Assembly (NCBI RefSeq): GCF_958295425.1 | Contig: NC_081139.1 | Span: forward strand, 13,232,377 to 13,296,376 | DNA: 64,000 bases | Source of the DNA: Solea solea | Lineage: Eukaryota; Chordata; Actinopteri; Pleuronectiformes; Soleidae | Reading direction: 5' to 3' | Program-made: the position numbers and the translations under genes | Part shown: positions 38,801-45,005 of the stretch, one piece after another | How the letters are laid out: the number at the start of each line of letters is the position of its first letter | How positions within the stretch are numbered: position 1 is the first letter of the stretch | Notes under the pieces: generated by a model | Told to the model about the DNA's origin: nothing | The model's input: only the letters and a program-made list of their open reading frames with translations | Databases searched by the model: none

Positions 38801-41800
38801 TATTACACTCTACTTAAGAAGTGGTCAGAAAAAATCCATATAATATGATGCAACAGATTGAAGGGAGTAAAAATGTGTATTCATTGATAATAGTGTAGTG
38901 ACTTAACCTTTAACCATCAATGCCCTTTTAATTGTCCCTCTTCTTCTCCTAACCTGAAAAAATAAATCTTGTATTGTCATTCCGTCTTCTGACCTTCTTT
39001 CGTTCACTGAATATTGTTGTATTGTGTTCTTGAAAGACAATTTAGTCTCTTTTGTTCTGATTTCCAGGAAACAATGCAGACAGTGGTTTTAATCACTAAA
39101 ATATATACTTGCTCGCTTTATCTTTTCCAAAATGTTCAAAGTTGTCTAAATCCAGTGTAAGTCATGAAGGCATGCAAATGATCCTGTGTTGTATTTGATA
39201 ATATAAATGTAAAATTAACTAGAGACTACACCGCTGTAAAAAGCTGAGTGCAGCAGAGAGAAAGACTAATAGCTTGACGTAATAAATAATGAATAATAAT
39301 GTAATACACATCAATGAATAGAAGATAAGTTCAAAGTTGCATTTAATTCACCTTTCACAATTATTAAATGTGACAACAGATACTATGCACTGAGGCAGAC
39401 GACTGTTATATAAGACTGAAATATACAAATTGACAGTATGTAGTTCTTGTTGTTTTTAGTGTGTAATGATTGTGCATTGTACAATCATGATTGTGCACCA
39501 TGTAGCTCCTGTAATGTATCTCCTAATATAACTGCATTAATTCATGACAATGAAGGAGTTCTAAGTGAGTATATGTCCTCGAGGATCCTAACTCTTCAGA
39601 GCAGAAGTAAGAAATGGACCACACATTCACAGACTGAAGAATTGAGAAATACGAGAATTTGGCACCATGTGAGGGAGACTGTGAAACTACAGCAGTTGAC
39701 GCTGCCTATCTGTGTTTACATTAACAAGTAATCAGATTTCACCACAGGTGGGTTCTTACACAGCCATCCTCTGCCAAGCCAAGCTACGATGATACTCATT
39801 TGGCCTCGCAGCACGAGATATCCTCATCCAGTCCTACTGTGTATCTCTGCAGACTCTGAGCTGTGAGAGAGTTGGTTATGGAAGTATTACTCCCGCACAT
39901 CTTCTGACATGGATTTTGATTATCGGTCTTATTCTTCTACAAAGACTAGAGATTGAAATAGAAGTGCAATTACCACAAGCTACAAGGTCATGAAGCAATA
40001 TCATTACCAACAAATTCATATGATATGATCATTTTAAGCCTCGACCACCCGGTGGTTGTACTGTATGTCTCCACTGACCAACAGTCTACAATATTAAAAT
40101 ATAAAAGTACCCCAGTTTTCACTGTTCTAATGTCCAGGAACACATTTGGTGTGGTCACTGCGGCCTTGACCTTTGGCCACCCAAATCTGAACAGTTCATC
40201 TGAGTCCAAGTGAACAGGGTTAAAGTATTAACCCGAGATGTTGTTACACAAATGGGATGTACTGTATGTGCAAATGAACAAATTCTAAAATATAAAGCCT
40301 CTGACCAAATAAGCTGTTACCATGGATATGTTTACACATATCCTGTCAGGTATGACTGAAGCGTAACAACAACTTTAAATTCAAGAAGAAGCACTGGAGG
40401 TTATTTTCAGTGGTTTATGAGCTGTGCAGTTCCTTCACTCTTAAAATATTTATGTTAAAAGTCTTGTTCCTCTGTGTGTGTTTTTTTAGGTTTTCCAATG
40501 TTTTGTATTGCTATAAATGTAATGTTTTATGGTCACATGTATGAAAGAAAAACATCTTTGAGACTTGAGAGACATTTTAAAATCCTATTATTATAATATT
40601 TACTCAACTTACTTTGCTCAATTGATTCATAAACCAATTACTCTAAAAATCAGTATAGACTGAATGTATGCTTTAAGCTCAGTGATAACCTACATGATAA
40701 CATTTCTAGTATGTAATATACAGCATCATGTAATTCTTCAAGAGTCTAAAGGACCAGCAAGTCAGTCTTCCAATATACTGCATTCATTAGCTAGATGTAC
40801 AAACCATCATTACTCGATGTCTTTTGACATTTTTCACATTAACAGAGTTACTGAAGGGAAATGTTAAGCATCTGTAACAAGGATCTTCCCCCAGATTCAC
40901 TGTCAAGCATCGCGTGTCTCCACTCTATGACTCTGGCTCCACCAGACAGTTCTTTATCAACATACTGATATGACAAAGACACAGAAGCGGACTTACGGGA
41001 ACAACACTCCACTTTTCTTCTCTAACGAGGCTGGGAGAGGAGCTCAGGACATATTCTGCAAATTCAACATTTAAAGTGAGGAGGAATTGCTGGCTTCAAG
41101 TTAATTAGCTGTGGCCAGATTGGTATAAAACAAACACAGATAACCCGCAGGATGTTGAACCCCATGTGATAAACAACTGAAATTTACTGTAGTTTGTATT
41201 AACTGCCCAACTATCAATCACAGGCCTTCTCTATTAGGGACACACAGTGTTAAAGAAATATTCCTGATAACTTTTGAGCAGTTTGCAGTTCAATGTTCCC
41301 TAATTATCCGCAATGGCATGTTCACAGATAACACCTACACACTACCCAACATCTCACTAAACAAGGGTGGGAAAATGCCCTGGTACTTTTGAATAAATGC
41401 AGAGATTCATCTCTCTAATGTGGAGAAAGGAATTATGGAGTTAAGACTGCAAATGGTCTCTCTCCAGTGTTCTGTTCAGGATGTTTTAGGTGTGTCTAAA
41501 AACACAGCTTGATGACACACTAGAGCCATAATTAGCATAACTCCTCCTCCTGCTGTAACAATATGAAACCCCATGTTGTGCTTCATAAGGGGTTTTACCT
41601 GCTCTGCCAGTTTATTTAAAGAGGAGGACTTTAAGTAGAGAAGAACAGAAAGTACAACAGACATCCCCCCCCCCAGTGTTTCACAGCAAAGTATGTTGCT
41701 GTATTTTGCATTATTTGAGACCTCATTTTTCAACAGTGACCAGTTCTGGACCAGTTGAAGCTTATAGACTTGAGCAGTAGACCAACGAGAAGGGAGTTAC

Positions 41801-42513
41801 AGTAACCAGTGCAGGATGTAACCAGGGTGTGAATAATAATGGCTGTATTGTTGCTTAAACCTAACCACGGTAATGTTTACCTCAACAATTATTAAAGTAA
41901 ATCTAGAGGAACTGGTTGAAGTAGATAATGTGACTCCATTTACACCCAACTTAATAAGCATGTCTCCTATCTAGACTCAGTCTAAATATCATTTAAAGCA
42001 GGCTACGTTCATATCTGCTATTCATCAAGTATTTATAACATATTTATGTATTCACCCTTCTCGGCTTATTATCTGCATTGTTTGTGGAGTGGATTAATTT
42101 ATCTGTTTGCCTTGCTGCTGTATGTTTGGCGATTTGGGGACAACATGGCAAAAAAAAATGATGACATGAATCTTGACATGTGTCGTGTTGCATTTTCCCT
42201 GCCTGTTGACAAGTTTGTTCAAGAAAATAGATGGAACAAGGCATGACTCTGCAAGAGGATGACTGCAGGAGCCACAGTTACTGCCGACGTCATTAGGCAG
42301 CATCAGTGTCAGTCACTTTAGGTGGTTTGATTACTGAGCTGATACACAATGATACTACATGTGTGTTCTTCAGCCCCAGCAGCCACAACAGATGCCTCTC
42401 ATAAATTACCTGCTGGTCTCATTTCATAAAGTCACAGCAAGATCAGCTGCCTGGCCCAGTTGGCAATGCCAACCTACTTATTTACAAAAGACTGAGCTGT
42501 ACTGCCGTCTGGT

Positions 42514-42561
<48 letters not shown>

Positions 42562-43038
42562 CTAATGTTGTAATTACCAGGAATGTTGCAAACACACATA
42601 ATAGCTGAGCAACATGGGAAGCCTTTGATAGTTTTTTTGCAACCATTGCAGCAGCAGATTTTTCCTGCCAAGCTGTACATCATCCCACTGAGATTCCCCA
42701 CATTGAGACAGCAGTTTTCAAGAACAATGATAAATCTCACTCAAATCACCAAAGCACAAAACAAATAAATGTACTGTGCACACACAAAACACAGCAAGTA
42801 TGTGCATCCATATACCACATTCAGCACATGACTAATAGAAAGAAACTATGATTCCTATGTCAAAGATAATATGTAAATGACTTATACATAAAGATCGGGA
42901 TGTGCATTAGTTAAAACATGGCCATGACATCCTACACATGTGGATTCCTCCACAATACTGGGCTAGAATTCAGTAGCTCAAATGATCACTTACATATGGA
43001 CTTTGTTTAGATTGTAAGGGAGGCAGCCAGGAGGAGGA

Positions 43039-43078
<40 letters not shown>

Positions 43079-44799
43079 GTAGGTTAGTTGTAAGTAAGTT
43101 AGTTAGATAGTTTCCTTGTGGGGAATGTGATCCATGTGCGGTCAGTGAGAACTGCCCTAAGGGGGAAAGCGCAGATTTCACTTGAAAAAGAAACAATTGT
43201 TTCTACCTCTCCTCCTTACTGAGACTCCTTCACTGGCGCTGGCTGCTATTCAACTGTCAGCATGAGAGGGAGGGAGGGAGGGAGGGTTTGAGTATAGGAA
43301 AGGTGGAAGAAAAATCTGGAATTGATGGAGGCCAGTGTGATATAAGACTGTCTGTTGAGTATACTTCTAGGGATTTTCACTGAAAGATTGTGACCTTTTC
43401 TCATCCACTTAACTGAGGCACATTTCATTCAAAATGGTTTGTAAGGCCCAGGACATACCACCCTGAGGACCGGCCAGTGGCAAAGAACAATGACCAACCA
43501 GGCTGTTGCAGCAAAAAGCTGAACTCGCACACACTGCATCTGCTAAAGCTGAGGAGCGCCCAGCACGTGTGCTCTGCACCTGCATTAGAGGAAATTACTT
43601 TACTTAGAGCCAAGCGGCAGTAATCTGTAGTCATCCGTGAAAAAAGGGAAACGGGAAGACCTTTTCACCCGTAGCTCATATAAACTGCACTACATTATCA
43701 CTATAAAGAGACTCCATGTTGTATTTGCTTCAAAATGGCCAAATTACATTAAAGACAAAAGACTGTAGTGAAGAATGTTCATAAGTCACTGTTATGTGCC
43801 CTTTTGCCAATCACGGTGATTTCTCTCAACATATTGTCGGCTCCTCTTGATGCCAACAAGGGCCAACAGTGCTGCACACGCTGCTCTGGTCTATGGATGG
43901 ACATCAACTGCCCCAATGTTCTGATCTGACATCTATTGGTCGCAAATTATTATTGTTCTCTGTTCTTTATTTGTACTCTTCTCAGATTAGGTTTGTTTAA
44001 GATTAAAAACTCAATGAAATGCTTAAGGACCCAATGGGAAAATTGCAGTCATGGGAAACCAATAAGGACCACATAAGGTTTGCCCATTTCATCCAACGTT
44101 CATGAGCATTTATGGCAACAGGAAGACATGCTGCTTTCACCTTTGCTCATTTACTCAGCTACTGGGCAGAGATCAACAAGAAATGATCATTATTGTTATA
44201 CTTTCTGTGGATGTTGTAGTTTTGTATCCACTGTTGTATTCACAAGTAAGGAGACAAGTGCAGCCAAAGCTGGAAATTCATATACTTTGATGAAACAAAC
44301 TGGATGCTTACATCTAATCACAGAACAGCATTATGCTCAATACATTATCAGACGATGCCTATTTGAATTCCTCTTGTAAGTTACTACCCTCTTGTGGTGG
44401 CAGCACACTATTGTCTCTGGAAGTTTCTCTTTCACAGGTGAACAGAGTCATGTTAACAAAGTGAGGTTGGTCAAGCTTCTGAGGGAGCCAAGCATCATGG
44501 ACAATCTCTGACATGTGGCGAGCTATAACAAAAAAAGAGTACTTGTCAAGCTGCACTTGACTACATGTCCATATTGTATACTAATACACATATTATTATT
44601 ATTACACGCATGCATGTGGAAACTGCAACCATCTCGACAGGCAGCAGTAGCAGGAACATGGGCAATCTCTGTGTACGATATGCAATAAATATGACAAGAC
44701 AAACCATGAAGAAGCAGTCTCTCCAACACAGACGCTAAGTCCTCATTAGCCAATATACAGGTTAGCGTCCCCATTGGAATATAAGAACAAGCACATGTC

Positions 44800-44840
<41 letters not shown>

Positions 44841-45005
44841 AGCATTGACACATACAAACTCAAATACGTCACCCCTGACAGAAACTGGACACAAAGAGAG
44901 CAGAAACTAGAGATCCTTGCATCTCTCTGCCCCTCCTTCTCTCCCTCCACTGTTTCAAATAACACACGCACACGTGCAGCAGCAGCACTTACCTTCTTCC
45001 ACCAT
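3868..45005 (-). CDS. plekha6: plekha6, pleckstrin homology domain-containing family A member 6 (whole gene, 26 coding exons)
   Basis: Reading the minus strand from 45005 to 3868, 26 exons join with GT-AG borders and no frame break to give 3513 bases (1170 residues plus stop). Domains: PH domain about residues 81-180, with WNRRWFVL and LGSLPLLSFR; serine/proline-rich linker 188-565; coiled-coil region about 566-780, including LQLQRNLDYLDQQ and LQNQLINIRGELSQA; conserved C-terminal block 941-1170, including PREEIARLR and DKVVIPER. Recalled human PLEKHA6 (about 1048 residues) aligns along the length. The GTDTAKHR and VIPER/TPLSPEE blocks favour PLEKHA6 over PLEKHA5 or PLEKHA7. The family consists of phosphoinositide-binding adaptors at cell junctions and the cell periphery. 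PLEKHA5/6/7 proteins with WW domains have been linked to PDZD11 and ATP7A, but no WW domain was found here. The C-terminal M-K-V would fit a class II PDZ ligand (inference). Exons 3-26 are secure; exons 1-2 are less certain. Confidence 0.93.
3966..4927 (-). other. plekha6 intron 25
   Basis: Purine-rich next to exon 26 (the polypyrimidine tract on the sense strand), then AT-rich filler. No repeat or gene recognised. Confidence 0.7.
4928..5076 (-). CDS. plekha6: plekha6 coding exon 25
   Basis: Residues 1090-1138, LQNMVPLLDG, QLEEQEKLIEISCTLAAEAS, RRSRILS, matching human MQNVVPIGEG and EKRIEISCALATEAS. Acceptor CTCTCAG, donor CTG|GTGAGG; the final G joins exon 26 as Ala1139. Confidence 0.94.
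5352..5485 (-). CDS. plekha6: plekha6 coding exon 24
   Basis: Residues 1045-1088 plus two bases of Asn1089. APDKVVIPERHLEVEDNTP, LSPEEQKEKQKKLERIKTL and IAKS are almost identical to human. Acceptor TTGTAG, donor AAA|GTGGGT. Confidence 0.95.
5605..5757 (-). CDS. plekha6: plekha6 coding exon 23
   Basis: Residues 994-1044, VRRRLTAHEIDIKDLETAV, SPREEIARLRRLQIGPEHY, ELDISKE, matching human HEVDISNLEAAL and PREEIARLRKMELEPQHY. Acceptor GAACAG, donor GAG|GTGAGC, phase 0. Confidence 0.94.
6015..6052. repeat. (TA)19 microsatellite
   Basis: Uninterrupted TA dinucleotides over 38 bases; self-complementary and likely length-polymorphic. Confidence 0.95.
6168..6405 (-). repeat. Teleost dispersed element with degenerate CCCTAA units, copy 1
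   Basis: CA-rich ends flank GTTCACTCAGCTATCC, CATTTGGACAGCCTAAAC and degenerate telomere-like units (TAACCATAACC, AACTAACCC). Related in design to the elements at 34075-34330 and 47875-48140. Confidence 0.55.
6485..6643 (-). CDS. plekha6: plekha6 coding exon 22
   Basis: Residues 941-993, ERPKSAVFSAEAKLKMSVEE, RIRRNQSSSMREKRRSLNL, ending ANYRV. The MSVEEQxxRxRRxQxxSMREKRRSL block is highly conserved and basic. Acceptor GTAACAG, donor GTG|GTATGA, phase 0. Confidence 0.93.
6644..7191 (-). other. plekha6 intron 21
   Basis: Contains a tRNA-derived SINE at 6745-6903. The rest is unremarkable. Confidence 0.7.
6745..6903 (-). mobile_element. tRNA-derived SINE
   Basis: On the minus strand an A-box-like segment (TGGCTCAGTGGTTAAGA) at the 5' end is followed by a B-box-like segment (AGTTCAACTCC) and then the tail GCTTTGGATAAAAGTGTCTG, common to many fish SINE copies. 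Pol III internal promoter spacing is plausible. It is diverged and probably inactive. The same tail recurs at 51095-51140. Confidence 0.7.
7192..7292 (-). CDS. plekha6: plekha6 coding exon 21
   Basis: Residues 908-940, GIVPPRTKASTGDAHSS then PAVSRHNGRVPNGISR. VPPRTK is a conserved PLEKHA5/6 motif. Acceptor GTGCCAG, donor AGG|GTATGT. Confidence 0.9.
7466..7535 (-). CDS. plekha6: plekha6 coding exon 20
   Basis: Residues 884-906 plus one base of Val907, from PKFGDQCNDKQDQ to HSSTNK. Weakly conserved in the middle. The PK start and NK|VG junction match the human exon. Acceptor ATTTCAG, donor AAAG|GTATAA. Confidence 0.82.
7536..8512 (-). other. plekha6 intron 19
   Basis: No repeat or gene recognised; a short G-rich stretch lies near 8399-8416. 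Confidence 0.6.
8513..8680 (-). CDS. plekha6: plekha6 coding exon 19 (proline-rich cassette)
   Basis: Residues 828-883, ESVPPRPPLPKAYYPLESS, PPSIPPLPFDSTAWLRSL, ending GEEAHIRK. Bounded by a GATATAG acceptor and an AAG|GTATTT donor, phase 0 at both ends, so it can be skipped without a frame change. I do not recall it in canonical human PLEKHA6, but the PPRPPLP core followed by PPLP resembles a proline-rich segment of PLEKHA7. The polyproline stretch could bind SH3 or similar domains (inference). Confidence 0.8.
8681..9245 (-). other. plekha6 intron 18, part after the alternative polyadenylation signal
   Basis: Purine-rich near exon 19, otherwise AT-rich. A partial CTCF-like core (CCACCAGGGGA on minus) is near 8841-8852. 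Nothing else seen. Confidence 0.5.
9246..9251 (-). terminator. plekha6: Candidate polyadenylation signal for the extended exon 18 transcript
   Basis: AATAAA on the minus strand 43 bases after the alternative stop, followed by a T/G-rich stretch that could serve as the downstream element. Confidence 0.5.
9294..10348 (-). CDS. plekha6: plekha6 exon 18, extended alternative terminal form
   Basis: If the GTAAGC donor at 10208 is not used, the frame stays open for 304 more codons to TAA at 9294-9296, giving a 1131-residue protein that keeps the PH domain and coiled coil but swaps the conserved C-terminus for a new tail. The tail (residues 828-1131) is hydrophilic, with basic-proline patches (RRSSPKPRPKS, DPKPRSRPRSYRES) and RRFSMP at about 1035-1040, which fits a 14-3-3 or basophilic-kinase site. 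An open run this long is unlikely by chance, and AATAAA lies 43 bases past the stop. I recognise no domain and no homologue of the tail. It could instead be a large internal exon, but I saw no good donor near its end. Confidence 0.7.
10209..10348 (-). CDS. plekha6: plekha6 coding exon 18 (canonical short form)
   Basis: Residues 782-827. FSTNSPASPLSS, SLTSPLSPFSPV and GSQASPTKQLGPE match human SSNSPASPLSS, SLTSPLSPFSLV and GSQGSPTK. Acceptor ATTTCAG, donor GAG|GTAAGC, phase 0 at the 3' end. The exon can be read through this donor for another 305 codons (separate entry). Confidence 0.92.
10436..10547 (-). CDS. plekha6: plekha6 coding exon 17
   Basis: Residues 744-780, HIQKEFWRVQDVLEGL then KNNSSRGTDTAKHR, nearly identical to human QIQKEIWRIQDVMEGL and RGTDTAKHR. 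This block separates PLEKHA6 from PLEKHA5/7. Acceptor CTTGCAG, donor AG|GTAAAA; the final G joins exon 18 as Val781. Confidence 0.94.
10548..11478 (-). other. plekha6 intron 16
   Basis: AT-rich; no repeat or gene recognised. Confidence 0.6.
11479..11574 (-). CDS. plekha6: plekha6 coding exon 16
   Basis: Residues 712-743, ALTTTRMEFEALEDEAHAI then HGDLWEQLNAGGQ. The DLWEQLN motif is conserved. Acceptor CCCCCAG, donor CAG|GTGAGG, phase 0. Confidence 0.93.
11766..11915 (-). CDS. plekha6: plekha6 coding exon 15
   Basis: Residues 662-711, DNLEEALVATHQEMELY, KLQFKKETLQNQLINIR and GELSQASS. It has heptad-like leucine spacing; LQNQLINIR is identical to human. Acceptor TTTTCAG, donor AGT|GTAAGA, phase 0. 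Confidence 0.94.
12062..12142 (-). CDS. plekha6: plekha6 coding exon 14
   Basis: Residues 635-661, KLLGRLCEQNRTLKDHEAV then VHRLRMDK. KLLGxLCEQN is the family's conserved coiled-coil segment. Acceptor GACACAG, donor AAG|GTACAT, phase 0. Confidence 0.92.
12143..12640 (-). other. plekha6 intron 13
   Basis: No feature recognised. Confidence 0.6.
12641..12712 (-). CDS. plekha6: plekha6 coding exon 13
   Basis: Residues 611-634, VPPFHDVYSRELHPTLKL and NEIETS, collinear with human VPPYPEVFRDSLHTYKLNE. Acceptor TTCCACAG, donor AGT|GTAAGA, phase 0. Confidence 0.92.
12713..14318 (-). other. plekha6 intron 12
   Basis: Carries a DNA-transposon-like unit with terminal inverted repeats at 13149-13528. 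The remainder shows no gene. Confidence 0.6.
13149..13528. mobile_element. Non-autonomous DNA transposon (MITE-like), 380 bp
   Basis: TAGGGTTGGGTG at the left end is matched by its exact reverse complement CACCCAACCCTA at the right end (12 of 12). The interior is AT-rich with palindromic ATACAATA units and no transposase. A TAGGG(C/T)TGGG(C/T)G terminus is seen in hAT-like fish elements (recalled). No clear target-site duplication. Confidence 0.6.
14319..14399 (-). CDS. plekha6: plekha6 coding exon 12
   Basis: Residues 584-610. VLERSRLNSMVTRMVKRSS and KLCVQ; the SMVxRMV core matches human. Acceptor TCTTCAG, donor CAA|GTAAGA, phase 0. Confidence 0.9.
14616..14662. repeat. (TG)n microsatellite beside the exon 11 donor
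   Basis: About 23 TG units ending at 14662. In the transcript this is a CA repeat starting 7 bases after the exon 11 donor; intronic CA repeats bind hnRNP L and can change exon use (known for other genes). Confidence 0.95.
14670..14723 (-). CDS. plekha6: plekha6 coding exon 11
   Basis: Residues 566-583, EDILDLQLQRNLDYLDQQ, nearly identical to human and the start of the coiled-coil region. Acceptor GGCTCAG, donor CAG|GTAGAC. A long TG repeat begins 7 bases into the downstream intron, close enough to the donor to affect splicing. Confidence 0.93.
14724..15371 (-). other. plekha6 intron 10
   Basis: Includes a short CA-rich stretch near 15138-15171. No gene recognised. Confidence 0.6.
15372..15458 (-). 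CDS. plekha6: plekha6 coding exon 10
   Basis: Residues 537-565, YDYPGDRRSLNQGLYHQ then NYPLSPSIHNKM, matching human YDYLGDRRPVPAGLFPY and NYPPSPTVHDKM. Acceptor CCTTCAG, donor ATG|GTATGT, phase 0. Confidence 0.93.
15459..15935 (-). other. plekha6 intron 9
   Basis: No feature recognised. Confidence 0.6.
15936..16416 (-). CDS. plekha6: plekha6 coding exon 9
   Basis: Residues 377-536. YPLGVRPDSICSV, RRLSIQPRSRSVPRSPS, DDVIYADPSVYSLRRSLSSPK align with human GVRPESICSM, RRLSLQPRSHSVPRSPS and IYADPAAYVMRRSISSPK. Rich in Arg-Ser clusters typical of phosphorylation and 14-3-3 sites (inference). Acceptor GCTTTCAG, donor AAG|GTGAGT. Confidence 0.94.
16417..16879 (-). other. plekha6 intron 8
   Basis: AT-rich; no feature recognised. 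Confidence 0.6.
16880..17446 (-). CDS. plekha6: plekha6 coding exon 8
   Basis: Residues 188-375. A hydrophilic stretch rich in S, P, N, H and Q with little conservation, then a conserved end: FVPRTAPEKVAQRKSSM and QLQQWVNQRR, matching human FPPRTNPDKIAQRKSSM and QLQQWVNLRR. RKSS resembles a basophilic-kinase site. Acceptor CTCTTCAG, donor AG|GTACAT. Confidence 0.93.
17447..18241 (-). other. plekha6 intron 7
   Basis: No repeat or gene recognised. Confidence 0.6.
18242..18357 (-). CDS. plekha6: plekha6 coding exon 7 (end of PH domain)
   Basis: Residues 149-186 plus two bases of Arg187, AEHAGTRTYYFSTDSHEEQ then EWITAMSEAAEV. It holds the C-terminal helix of the PH domain with the near-invariant Trp of EEWI. 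Acceptor GCATGCAG, donor AG|GTGCTG (weaker at +4 to +6). Separated from exon 6 by an intron of about 11 kb. Confidence 0.92.
20357..20384. repeat. (CT)n microsatellite
   Basis: About 14 CT units. Confidence 0.9.
20430..20558. promoter_or_regulatory. Promoter/enhancer-like motif cluster in intron 6
   Basis: Within 130 bases: TGATGTCA (CRE-like) at 20430, CTCCGCC (GC box) at 20483, TGACGC at 20505, ATTGG (NF-Y/CCAAT) at 20512 and GTAACC-T-AGCAAC, a full match to the RFX X-box consensus, at 20546-20558. The surrounding sequence is richer in CpG than the rest of the intron. Motifs are seen; function is inferred. Confidence 0.35.
21045..21290 (+). repeat. Teleost dispersed repeat, copy 2 (strongly diverged)
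   Basis: TTTACCCTGGACAAGTCACC, CATGCAAACTCCACAC and intermediate blocks match the order of the better copies at 31720-32030 and 54345-54625. Confidence 0.5.
25441..25476. repeat. CAC/CGC trinucleotide repeat
   Basis: Twelve consecutive CCN-type triplets (mixed CAC, CGC). No long open frame links it to a gene. Confidence 0.85.
26849..27200. other. CpG-dense patch in intron 6
   Basis: About 20 CpG dinucleotides in 350 bases against a CpG-depleted background. GTACCAGGGTAAAATGG lies at the left edge and CCAGGGTTTTACCATTCC at the right. It could be a young mobile-element insertion that has not yet lost CpG, or an unmethylated regulatory patch; not decidable here. Confidence 0.35.
28297..28327. 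repeat. (GT)n microsatellite
   Basis: About 15 GT units. Confidence 0.95.
29411..29437. repeat. C27 homopolymer
   Basis: Twenty-seven consecutive C on plus, a G27 run in the plekha6 pre-mRNA starting 36 bases after the exon 6 donor. Such runs can form G-quadruplexes and are prone to length error in assembly. Confidence 0.95.
29473..29573 (-). CDS. plekha6: plekha6 coding exon 6 (PH domain centre)
   Basis: Residues 116-148, EKEDSVLGSLPLLSF then RIRGVDPSDNITRKFAFK, collinear with human DEKEESILGSIPLLSF and SDNISRKHTFK. Acceptor TTTCCAG, donor AAG|GTTAGT. A 27-base C run on the plus strand (a G run in the transcript) lies 36 bases into the downstream intron. Confidence 0.93.
30081..30195. repeat. 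Inverted pair of (AG)17 and (CT)21 microsatellites
   Basis: AG run at 30081-30114 and CT run at 30154-30195 are complementary and separated by about 39 bases, so one strand can fold into a stem of up to about 34 base pairs; each run alone is also a polypurine mirror repeat able to form triplex DNA. Confidence 0.9.
31720..32030 (+). repeat. Teleost dispersed repeat, copy 3
   Basis: CTTTATCCTC, CAGGGACAGGTCGCCAGTC, GTGGGAGGAAACC and a CA run appear in the same order as at 54345-54625. Confidence 0.65.
32245..32590. mobile_element. Degenerate MITE, related to those at 49148 and 61771
   Basis: TTAGTGTGTAACATTCAG followed by GGCAGAAATTG, then GCCATGTTCCTACAG and GGTCACTGTAGG, the interior order I recall for a widespread fish element with GGTCCAGTGTGTAA termini. 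The right terminus is not recognisable. Confidence 0.45.
32680..32790 (+). repeat. Dispersed repeat with TGACC half-sites, copy A
   Basis: GTGGTCACAGTGACCTCGAC then CTTTGACCAC is a diagnostic block of a common fish repeat; a second copy is at 40130-40230. Confidence 0.5.
33251..33323 (-). CDS. plekha6: plekha6 coding exon 5 (PH domain, strands 1-3)
   Basis: Residues 91-114, ASSGVKQ then WNRRWFVLTDRCLFYYK. The basic WNRRW loop is where PH domains of this family contact phosphoinositide head groups. Acceptor CTGACAG, donor AAAG|GTTTGT; the last G plus AT from exon 6 makes Asp115. Confidence 0.93.
33324..33698 (-). other. plekha6 intron 4
   Basis: No feature recognised. Confidence 0.6.
33699..33803 (-). 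CDS. plekha6: plekha6 coding exon 4 (start of PH domain)
   Basis: Residues 56-90, from MSRTPRKVAMFGKRSNS to GWLYKQ. FGKRSxSMxRNP followed by the first PH strand (VTKKGWLYKQ) is a PLEKHA4-7 family hallmark. Acceptor CCTGCAG, donor CAG|GTAAAA, phase 0 at both ends. Confidence 0.93.
33889..34006 (-). CDS. plekha6: plekha6 coding exon 3
   Basis: Residues 17-55. Acceptor CTGTCCAG, donor CGG|GTAAGT. The stretch ANMVSDLSPD matches the NMVSEVPPE region ahead of the PH domain in human PLEKHA6. Low complexity, no domain. Confidence 0.85.
34075..34330 (+). repeat. Teleost dispersed element with degenerate TTAGGG units, copy 2
   Basis: A TG run, then TTATGAGGACATTTTGAC, CTGGGCCCCACAAACTTT, then TTAGGGTTAGGGTTAG and variants to about 34260. 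The unit is a known type of fish repeat and is not a telomere. Confidence 0.65.
34443..34690 (+). mobile_element. Possible solo LTR of a retrotransposon
   Basis: Starts TGTTACGACCCCAGG, has a TATA-like CATAAAAGAACC near the middle and AATAAA-type sequence (AAAATAAAAAAG) after it, and ends near CTCTTGTAACGG. This order fits an LTR (promoter, polyadenylation signal). No flanking direct repeat or internal retroelement genes seen. Confidence 0.35.
34802..34835 (-). CDS. plekha6: plekha6 coding exon 2
   Basis: A 34-base exon bounded by a TTTTCAG acceptor and a GTGAGT donor. It contains ATG at 34830 (A at -3) and reads MTPVDQLDL, then two bases that join exon 3 to make His16. If exon 1 is noncoding, translation would start here. 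The N-terminal residues are not conserved with human PLEKHA6; phase and splice sites are the support. Confidence 0.6.
35826..35884. repeat. (CTAT)n microsatellite
   Basis: About 14 tetranucleotide units without interruption. Confidence 0.95.
36845..37170 (+). repeat. Dispersed fish repeat with CTCF-like core
   Basis: CCACCAGGGGGCGACTCCAC, TTGCAAAAAGAACTC and TTTACTTCTCACTTGATG form a block order common in fish genomes (recalled). The CCACCAGGGGGCGA at 36880-36893 nearly matches the CTCF consensus. Confidence 0.5.
37205..37262. repeat. (CATC)n imperfect microsatellite
   Basis: Interrupted CATCCATC units. Confidence 0.9.
37934..37984 (-). CDS. Weak candidate alternative first coding exon of plekha6
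   Basis: ATG at 37984 opens MTDPGKDVEVPCGQESQ, followed by CAG|GTATGT. In this frame it could splice in phase only to exon 4. A second ATG (37963) in better context would join exon 3 in phase. No protein similarity supports either. Confidence 0.15.
40130..40230 (+). repeat. Dispersed repeat with TGACC half-sites, copy B
   Basis: GTGGTCACTGCGGCCTTGAC then CTTTGGCCACCCAAATCTGA, diverged copy of the repeat at 32680-32790. Confidence 0.5.
42516..42559. repeat. (CA)n microsatellite
   Basis: About 22 CA units. Confidence 0.95.
43038..43078. repeat. (GAAA)n microsatellite
   Basis: About ten GAAA units. Confidence 0.95.
44802..44838. repeat. (CA)n microsatellite near the plekha6 5' exon
   Basis: About 18 CA units, 155 bases inside intron 1. 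Confidence 0.95.
44993..45005 (-). CDS. plekha6: plekha6 coding exon 1 (proposed start)
   Basis: ATG GTG GAA GAA G, then a GTAAGT donor. The single left-over G joins TC of exon 2 to make Val5 and keeps frame into a second ATG (Met7). The start context GGGATGG is strong. The assignment rests on phase, splice-site quality and position, not on protein similarity, so Met7 in exon 2 could be the real start. Confidence 0.45.

Larger units (their letters stand above)
34836..44992 (-). other. plekha6 intron 1 (about 10 kb)
   Basis: No coding sequence recognised apart from a weak alternative first-exon candidate at 37934-37984. Holds several microsatellites and dispersed repeats listed separately; the rest is AT-rich. 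Confidence 0.5.

Noticed and set aside
3868..45005. Assignment to plekha5 or plekha7
   Set aside because: GTDTAKHR, DKVVIPER/TPLSPEE and the C-terminal IEISCxLAxEAS blocks fit PLEKHA6, and no WW domain was found.
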